A stretch of DNA of 64,000 nt. Source: Papio anubis. Its lineage: Eukaryota; Chordata; Mammalia; Primates; Cercopithecidae. The notes beneath the pieces were generated by a model that saw only the letters and a list, made by a program, of their open reading frames with translations, had not been told where the DNA came from and did no database searches. Every line of letters begins with the position of its first letter. Position 1 is the stretch's first letter. Where the stretch lies: contig NC_044989.1 in the NCBI RefSeq assembly GCF_008728515.1, positions 75,107,754-75,171,753 on the forward strand, read 5' to 3'. The position numbers and the translations under genes were made by a program. This document shows, one piece after another, positions 57,272 through 64,000 of the stretch.

Positions 57272-58664
57272 GTGTACATCTAACTCATTACTTCCAGTTG
57301 CTGCACAAAGTCCCATTGTGTGGATGCACTGTGTGTTCCTATTCACTCCCTCAGTGCTAAATATGTGCATTGTCTCAACTTTAGTTACGCAAACATCATT
57401 GTAAAAAGCATCTTTGCACATGTTCTCTTAATTGTCTTTGTGATAATCTCGCTGGGCATCTACACAGGAGTACGATAAGGGGGATCACAGTGTGTACATT
57501 TGTTTCTTTTGACCCTGAACTACCAGATTATTCTTCTGAAAGTCTGCCCTCCCCAGCCCCTAATCCCATTAGCAGCAAATCTCCACTAACACTGGCATTA
57601 TCCACTTTCTAATTGTTGTTAATCTGTTGAGTGGAAAGTGAGGTCTTTTAGTTGTTTTAATTTACGTTTCTCTAATTACTATGAACTTGAGCATCTCTTC
57701 ATATGTTTCTTAGGCTTTTGGATTTTCCTTAATTGTCTTTTCATATTTACTGCTAATTTTTCAATCAGGGTTCTTTCTTTTTCCTTCCTGATTTTCTGGA
57801 GTTTTTTGTTTAATCCAGATTAGTCCCTTGTTGGCTTTAGATATTGCGTGTATCTTCTCCTAACCTGTTGTCCATGGTGTCATTTAATGACCAGGAATCC
57901 TTTCTTCTGGTGTAATTAATTCCACCAGTCTTTTTTTGCTTTATGGCTTGTACTTTGGACCTTTCTCAGTCTTAGACCACTAATATGGCCTTCTATTAAT
58001 TGTATTTGTAGGTTTACTTTTTACCTTAAAGGTCCTGTTTCAATTAAATGATTAATAAAACCCTCAGAGAATCCATCTTTTTATGTAACATTAAGTAGCT
58101 TCTTGTTTTTTTTTTTTTCCTCACATGATTAGTGAGTTATTATATCTTTTATTACTGATTTTGGACATCTTTTTTTAAATAGTCTAAGTTTGCAAGGGTC
58201 TGTTTCTGAGTGTTTTATTCTGTCTCATTGATCTGTTTTGCTTGTTCTTGGGCCAGTAAGATACTGTTTCTGTTACCAGGGCTTGATAGTGTGCCCTAAT
58301 ATCTAGCAGGGCTAGATTCCCCTCTTCTTTTTCAAAGTTGACTTTTGCTATTCATGGCTCTTTATTCTTCCATGCAAATTTTAGAATAAATTTATCTGGT
58401 CTCTGAAAAAATTCAGTTCAAGTTTTGATTAGAGGTGTAATGGATGTACTGATCTGGGGATAGAATTGACTTTTACAATATTTGCAAGAGCATAGAATAT
58501 CTCTCCGCATATTTACAAAATCTTTTCTGACTTTTTAGCAGAGTTTCAAAGTTTTCTCTATAGTTTTGTGAATTATTTAAGTTATTACACAGACAGTTCA
58601 TAGCTGCTGTGCATGGTCCTTGATTTTTATTGTTTTTTCTGGTTGATTATTGCAGATTACAACA

Positions 58665-59045
58665 CAATTTTTAAACCTCAGCATTATTTACATTTCAGGC
58701 CAGGTAATTCTTTGTCGGGGTGGGAAGGAGGATCTGTCCTGTGCACGGTAGGATGTTTAGTAGCATCCTTAGCTTATATCCATCGGATGCCAGTAGTTGT
58801 GGCAACCCCAACCCTAGTTGTGACAAAATGTCTTCAGATGCCAAATGCTCCCATAGGATTGATAGATAAAATACAGGATACCCAGTGTTTTGTCTCAAAT
58901 ATTGCATGGGACAAAAATTATACTAAATAATTACTCATGGTTTATCTGAAATTAAAATTTAACCAGGTATCCTATATTTTTATTTACTAAATATGTCAAC
59001 TGTACCTGAGAAGCAAAATCATTCCTGGTTGAGAACAACTGGTGT
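58665..59045. repeat. MER5-like hAT element holding a palindromic MITE-like insert
   Basis: Outer part: 'cctcagcattatttacattt', 'cacggtaggatgtttagtag' and 'gatgccagtagttgtgg', closing with 'cctggttgagaacaactgg'. This is MER5-type. Inside, at about 58866-58990, 'aaaatacaggatacccagt' faces its inverted match 'aaccaggtatcctatatttt', an inverted-repeat element nested within. Confidence 0.65.
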
Positions 59046-59431
59046 AGAGAAATGTCAGACTTTTTTTTTTTTTTTATGTTAGACATTTCTATAAGTTGAT
59101 CTTATTCCTGAGAACCTTGCTGAATTTTACTATTAATTATAATGGGTTCTTTGCTCTGTTGGTTTTTCTATGTAGATAATCCTACAATAATAGCAGTTTC
59201 ATCTCTTCTTTTCCCTCCAAGTAGCTAAACCTGCTTTTTTTTTTCTTTAAATATTTTCTTTTCTTACAGTAATGGTTAGGATCTCCAGTTCCAAGTCAAA
59301 CAATAGAAGTCACAGGGCATTTTGGTCCCATTTCCAATCTTAAAGGGAATCTGCCTAAATTTTCTCTATAAGAAAAACGTTTGCTATAGGTTTTTTTTGG
59401 TAGCAATTTAAGGGTTGTTTTCCATTTTTAG

Positions 59432-59768
59432 TATCTTAGCCTGTTCAGGTTGCTCCAACAAAATGCCACAAATCTGTAACTTGTAAATAGCAGAAATTTA
59501 TTTCTCAAAGCTCTGGAGGCTGGGAAATCCAAGATCAAGACACTGGCAGATTTGGTGCTTGTTCATGGAAGGCATCTTCTCCCTTCATCCTTACATGTTG
59601 GATGAAGAAACTGTGGTCTTTTTAGCCTCTTATAAGGGCACTAATCCCATGTATGAGGGTTTCACCTCATAACTTAATCATCTCCAAAAGAACCTACTTC
59701 CTAAAACCATCACATTGGAAATTAGGTTTCAATCTATGAATTTTGGGGGTCACAAACATTCATTTTAT
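59432..59768 (-). mobile_element. MaLR LTR (MLT1/MST type), antisense
   Basis: Shows 'gcagaaatttatttctcaaa', 'gctctggaggctgggaaatc' and 'gggcactaatcccatgtatg', the reverse of a MaLR LTR, ending in 'aattttgggggtcacaaac'. It interrupts the antisense L1. Confidence 0.82.
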
Positions 59769-59923
59769 AGAACTCGGTTTGCTAAGATTTTTAATTATAA
59801 AAATAGCTGTTGAACTTTATTAAATGGTTTTTCTGCATCTATTGAAATAAATGTACATTTTTCCTTGTTTACTCTTTACTGTGATGAATAATATGAATGC
59901 ATTCTCTGATAAGTCTTCCTTAT

Positions 59924-60229
59924 TTATTTATTTTATTTTTTATTTTTTTGAGACAGAGTTTCACTTATTGCCCAGGCTGGAGTGCAATGGTGTGATCTCA
60001 GCTCACTGCAACCTCTGCCTCCCAGGTTCAAGCAATTCTCCTGCCTCGGCCTCCCTAGTAGCTGGGATTACAGGCATGTGCCACCACGCCCAGCTAATTT
60101 TGTATTTTTAGTAGAGATGGGGTTTCTCCATGTTGGTCAGGCTGGACTCGAACTCCAACCTCAGGTAATCCGCCCGCCTTGGCCTTCCAAAATGCTAGGA
60201 TTACAGGCATGAGCCATTGCACCTGGACC
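59924..60229 (-). repeat. Alu (AluS-like), full length, inserted in L1M
   Basis: Complete reverse Alu with the duplication 'ataagtcttccttat' at 59909-59923 and 60230-60244. Confidence 0.95.
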
Positions 60230-60329
60230 ATAAGTCTTCCTTATATTGCTGGGATAAACCATACCTATTGTTTACTACATTGTTGGATTAGTTCAGTTAA
60301 TATTTTATTTGTTATTTTTGCAGACTTAT

Positions 60330-62859
60330 TAGTCTGTTTTCATGCTGCTGATAAAGACATACCCGAGACTGGGAAGACAAAGAGGTTTAATTGGACTTAC
60401 AGTTTCATGTGGCTGGGGAGGCCTCAGAATCATGGCGGGAGGCAAAAGGCACTTATTACATGGTGGCAGCAAGAGAAAATGAAGAAGAAGCAAAAGTGGA
60501 AACCCCTGATAAACCCATCAGATCTGGTGAGACTTATTCACTAGCACAAGAACAGCATGGGAAAGACTGGCCCCATGATTCAATTACCTCCCCTGAGTCC
60601 CTCCCACAACATGTGGGAATTCTGGGAGATACAATTCAAGTTGAGATTTGGGGGGGGGACGCAGCCAAACCATATCATTTTGTCCCTGGCCCCTCCAAAT
60701 CCCATGTCCTAACTTTTCAAAACCAATCATGCCTTCCCAACCGTCCCCCAACGTCTTAACTCAAAAGTCCACAGTCCAAAGTCTCATCTGAGACAAGGCA
60801 AGTCCCTTCTGTCTATGAGTTGTAAAATCAAAAGCAAGTGAGTTACTTCCTAGATACGATAGGGGTACAGGTATTGGGTAAATACAGCCTTTCTAAATGT
60901 GAGAAATTGTCCAAAACAAAGGGGCTACAGGGCCCATGCAAGTCCAAAATCCAGTGGGGCAGTCAAATTTTAAAGCTCCAAAATGATCTTCTTTGACTCC
61001 AGGTCTCACATCCAGGTTATGGTGATGCAAGAGATGGGCTCCTATGGTCTTGGGTAGCTCCACCCCTGTGGCTTTTCAGGGCACAGTCTCCCTCCTGGCT
61101 GCTTTCATGGGCTGGCGTTGAGTGTCTGTGGCTTTTCCAGGTGCATGGTGCAAGCTGTTGGTGCATCTACTATTCTGGGGTCTGGAGGACAGTGGCCCTC
61201 TTCTCACAGCTCCACTAGGCAGTGCCCCAACAGGGACTCTGTGTGGGGGCTCTGACCCCACATTTCCTTTCTATACTGCCCTAGCAGAGGTTCTCTATGA
61301 GGGCACTGCCTCTGCAGCAAACTTTTGCCTGGGCATCCAGGCACTTCCATACATCTTCTGAAATCTAGGCAGAGGTTCCTAAACCTCAATTCTTGACTTC
61401 TGTGCACCCACAGGCTCAACACCACATGGAAGCTGCCAAGGCTTGGGGCTTCCACCCTCTGAAGGCACAGCCCAAGCTGTATGTTGGCCACTTTCAGCCA
61501 CGGCTGGAGTGGCCGGGACACAGGGCACCAAGTACTAGGCTGCACACAGTATGGAGACACTTGGCCCAGTCTCTGAAACCACTTTTTCCTCCAGGGCCTC
61601 CGGGCCTGTGGGAGGGGCTGTCATGAAGTTCTCTGACATGGCCTGGAAACATTTTTCTCCATGGTCTTGGGGATTAACATTAGGTTCCTTGCTACTTATG
61701 CAAATTTCTGCAGCGGGTTTGAATTTCTCCCCAGAAAAAATGGGTTTTTCTTTTCTATCGCATAGTCAGGTTGCAAATTTTCCAAACTCTTATGCTCTGT
61801 TTCCCTTATAAAACTGAATGCATTTAACATTACCCAAGTCACATCTAGAATTCTGCTTAGAAATTTCTCCCGCCAGGTACCCTAAATCATCTTTCTCAAG
61901 TTCAAAGTTTCACAAATCTCTAGGGCAGGGGCAAAATGCCACCAGTCTCTTTGCTAAAACATAACAAAAGTCACCTTTACTCCAGTTCCCAAAAAGTTCC
62001 TCATCTCCATCTGAGACCACCTCAGCTTGGACCTTACTATCCATATTGCTATCAGCATTTTGGGCAATGCCATTCAACAAGTCTCTAGGAAGTCCCAAAC
62101 TTTTCCACTTTTCCTTGTCTTCTTCTGAGCCCTTCAAACTGTTCTAATCTCTGCCTGTTACCCAGTTCCAAAGTGACTTCCACATTTTCAGGTATCTTTT
62201 CAGCAATACCCCACTCCTGGTATTTCTTCCCCACTGGGAAGAAAAAGTGGTTTAATCTGACTTACAGTTTCACATGGCTGGGGAGACCTCAGAATCATGG
62301 CAGGAGGCAAAAGGCACTTCTTACATGGCAAGAAAAAATGAGAAAGAAGCGCCTGGGTGCAGTGGCTCACGCCTGTAATCCCAACACTTCAACACTTTGG
62401 GAGGCCAAGGTGACTGGATCATGAGGTCAGGAGTTTGAGACCAGCCTGGCCAATATGGTGAAACCCTGTCTCTACTAAAAATACAAAAATCAGCTGGGCA
62501 TGGTGGTGGGTGCCTGTAATCCTAGCTACTCAGGAGGCTGAGGCAGGAGAATTGCTTGAACCTGGGAGGCAGAAGTTGCAGTAAGCTGAGATTGAGCCAC
62601 TGTACTCCAGCCTGTGTGACAAAGCAAGACTCTTTGTCAAAAAAAAAAAAAAAAAAAAAAAAAGGAAGAAGCAAAAGCAGAAATTCCTGATAAGCCCATC
62701 AGATCTTGTGAGACTTATTCACCATCATGAGAATAGCACAGGAAAGACTGACCCCCATGATTTAATTACCTCTCCCTGGGGCCCTCCCACAACACGTGGG
62801 AATTCTAGGAGATACAATTCAATTTGAGATTTGGGTGGGGACACAGTCAAACCATATCA
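60330..62859 (-). mobile_element. Complete MaLR (MST/THE1 type) element: LTR-internal-LTR, antisense
   Basis: LTRs in reverse orientation at about 60330-60682 and about 62222-62859 share 'ttacagtttca', 'ctcagaatcatggc', 'gaggcaaaaggcactt', 'gagacttattcac' and a right end 'caaaccatatca'. Between them is about 1.5 kb of MaLR-internal sequence ('aactcaaaagtccacagtcc', 'tgggcatccaggcacttcca'). The flank 'cttat' precedes the left end (60325-60329) and follows the right end (62860-62864). The right LTR is interrupted by an Alu. MaLR internals are non-coding relics, and no intact gag or pol is seen. Confidence 0.88.
62350..62663 (+). repeat. Alu inserted in the MaLR LTR
   Basis: Forward Alu from 'cctgggtgcagtggctcacg' to a poly(A) of about 24. 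It has a small 'aacacttcaacacttt' internal duplication. It splits the right-hand MaLR LTR, and 'gaagaagc'/'gaaagaagc' flanks it. Confidence 0.93.
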
Positions 62860-63180
62860 CTTATTCAGAAATACAATGAGCCTGTAATTTTTGTGTGTGT
62901 ATGTATTGGCCCAATCCAGTTTTGAATCAAGATTACATTAGCGTCATTAAAAAGGCTGGACAATTTCCTCTTTTTTCACTTGTTGGAACAATTTGTGAGA
63001 TAAAAAAAATCTGTCTCTTGAAAGTTGGGTAGAGCACATTTGTAAAGCTATCTGGGCTTTAGGGAGAGGAGCTATGATTAGCATTTCAGTTTCTTTAATG
63101 CTTGTTAGTCTATTCAAGTATACTATCTCTTGGCATTTCATATTTCCCCACAAAGTTGTCTATAATATCTCAAGTTTCAC

Positions 63181-63560
63181 ATTGTTCAGTATATAGTTGT
63201 CCATAATACTCTAAAAAATTTTTTTTTTTCTAGAAAATTTCAAATACATTCAAAAGTGGATTAATACACCTCTGGTGCTTCAGTAGTTACCAATTCACGG
63301 CCAATCTTGTTTCATCTAGAGCCCCACCTGCATCTCCTCATAATTCTTTCAAGCAAATCTCCGACATTATATAATGACACCTGAAAATGCACCGGTAAAA
63401 ATCTTCAAAAGACAAAGACTCTTTTTCAACCTGTTCACAATGTCATTACCTCCTCCCCAGATAATAATTTATCAACATCAAGAAACTCCCAATTAGTGTT
63501 TAAACTTCCAATTTTCTCACGAATGTCTTTTTTCTTTTTTTTTTTTTGGCAGGGGAGATA
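63181..63560. repeat. Old interspersed repeat, family uncertain
   Basis: Text such as 'ggccaatcttgtttcatcta', 'caagcaaatctccgacatta' and 'cccaattagtgtttaaactt' is familiar from a widespread old mammalian repeat, but I cannot name it securely. Confidence 0.45.
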
Positions 63561-63729
63561 ACTTTGTCATTTGAATCAGAATCCAAAGTTTACACATTGC
63601 ACGTGGCAGACCTGCCCTTTAATTTATCATAATTTCTGTTTCTCTTCAGCTTTCCGTTTTCCTCCCAGTTTCCCATGATTGCATCTCTAGTTTGACACGT
63701 TCCGTTGTCGTCTGTATTCCCGTAAGTTG

Positions 63730-64000
63730 GTAGTTAAATCTCAATCTGGTACAGAAGGACTGGGCTCCCAGCTAAACCTCACCCCTAAGCCAGGAACCAC
63801 GGCCCCAAGTGAAAACAGGTGATCCTGTTTTTCCATGCAAATGTTGCCTTTTTGGCCCGCCCCGCCCCTATCCTGTGCCCGTAAAAGACTTCAGCTGGCA
63901 GAGCAACGCAAGCGGCTGAGCGGCAGGCAGAGAAGCAACTGAGTGTCAGAGACAATGGATAGATGCCGCTAACCAGACCGTGCAGCCTTGGAGAGGGACC
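63730..64000 (+). mobile_element. LTR-like segment truncated by the window edge
   Basis: A GC-box-like 'gcccgccccgcccctatcc' is followed by 'gtgcccgtaaaagacttcag' (TATA-like, at about 63876) and a CpG-containing leader 'caacgcaagcggctgagcgg'. This resembles the U3/R junction of a class I ERV LTR, but it could be another kind of promoter. The right end is outside the window. Confidence 0.4.

Larger units (their letters stand above)
57400..63180 (-). mobile_element. Old L1M element, antisense, fragmented by later insertions
   Basis: Antisense L1 ORF2 and 3' text is recognisable in pieces: about 57400-58660 ('gctgggcatctacacagg', 'ttgttaatctgttgagtgg', 'gttttgattagaggtgtaat'), about 59070-59430, about 59770-59908, about 60245-60325 and about 62865-63180. 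Between the pieces lie a hAT/palindromic pair, an MLT1-type LTR, an Alu and a MaLR provirus. No intact ORF. Confidence 0.75.

Noticed and set aside
61076..62137. Open frames in the MaLR internal region that might be ERV proteins
   Set aside because: Short, on both strands and without protease, reverse transcriptase or envelope motifs. MaLR internals are known to be non-coding relics.
1..64000. CRISPR arrays, operons, integrons or phage-like systems
   Set aside because: Sequence is primate nuclear DNA. The direct repeats seen are target-site duplications, microsatellites or interspersed repeats, none with a regular spacer pattern.

Overview
The window is genomic DNA from an Old World monkey (macaque, baboon or guenon type). 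The evidence is primate interspersed-repeat content plus many near-intact young Alu copies. These carry the cercopithecoid AluY variants 'GGCTAGTTTTTTG' and 'GGCTTGAGCCACC' where human AluY usually has 'GGCTAATTTTTTG' and 'GGCGTGAGCCACC'. There are no prokaryotic features: no operons, ribosome-binding sites or CRISPR arrays.

Positions 1 to about 46,150 hold one protein-coding gene on the + strand, hexokinase 2 (HK2). The window opens inside intron 1, so the promoter, the 5' UTR and the first coding exon (about 21 codons, the mitochondria-targeting N-terminus) lie upstream. All other coding exons (2-18) are present with intact GT-AG splice sites and one continuous reading frame: 2,691 nt, 896 codons plus TAG at 43,746-43,748. 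With 21 codons from exon 1 this gives 917 residues, the length of mammalian HK2. Both hexokinase halves keep their catalytic residues (Asp209 and Asp657) and their glucose- and ATP-binding motifs. Exons 3-9 and 11-17 have identical lengths one for one, a clear record of the internal gene duplication. The 3' UTR runs from 43,749 to about 46,100-46,150 and holds candidate miR-199a-5p and miR-143 sites and several AATAAA signals.

The introns hold mainly old MIR, L1M and hAT/Tigger DNA-transposon fragments with scattered Alus. Intron 2 (11.8 kb) carries an L1 3' end, a fused inverted Alu pair and several MIRs. Intron 4 carries a MER2/Tigger1 element. Intron 5 carries a young AluY with perfect target-site duplications.

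From 46,150 to 64,000 the DNA is intergenic and dominated by retroelements. In order: a young AluY; a solo MaLR (MST/THE1-type) LTR with a CTTTT duplication; two related LTR-like sequences (48,733 and 55,442) bracketing sequence that contains a decayed tRNA-Glu-like element and a CpG-rich retroviral-type LTR; a solo HERV-H-type LTR7 in reverse orientation with a perfect GTGTA duplication; and an old reverse-strand L1 broken up by an MLT1-type LTR, an Alu and a complete LTR-internal-LTR MaLR element that itself carries an Alu. A further LTR-like segment runs off the right edge. None of the retroviral-type sequence has a credible intact gag, pol or env reading frame.

I found no convincing previously undescribed biological system. 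The points most worth a second look are the HK2 exon-10 substitutions, the Lys844 state (a position known to vary in humans), the 3' UTR regulatory sites, the tRNA-Glu fossil and the dated insertion layers downstream.
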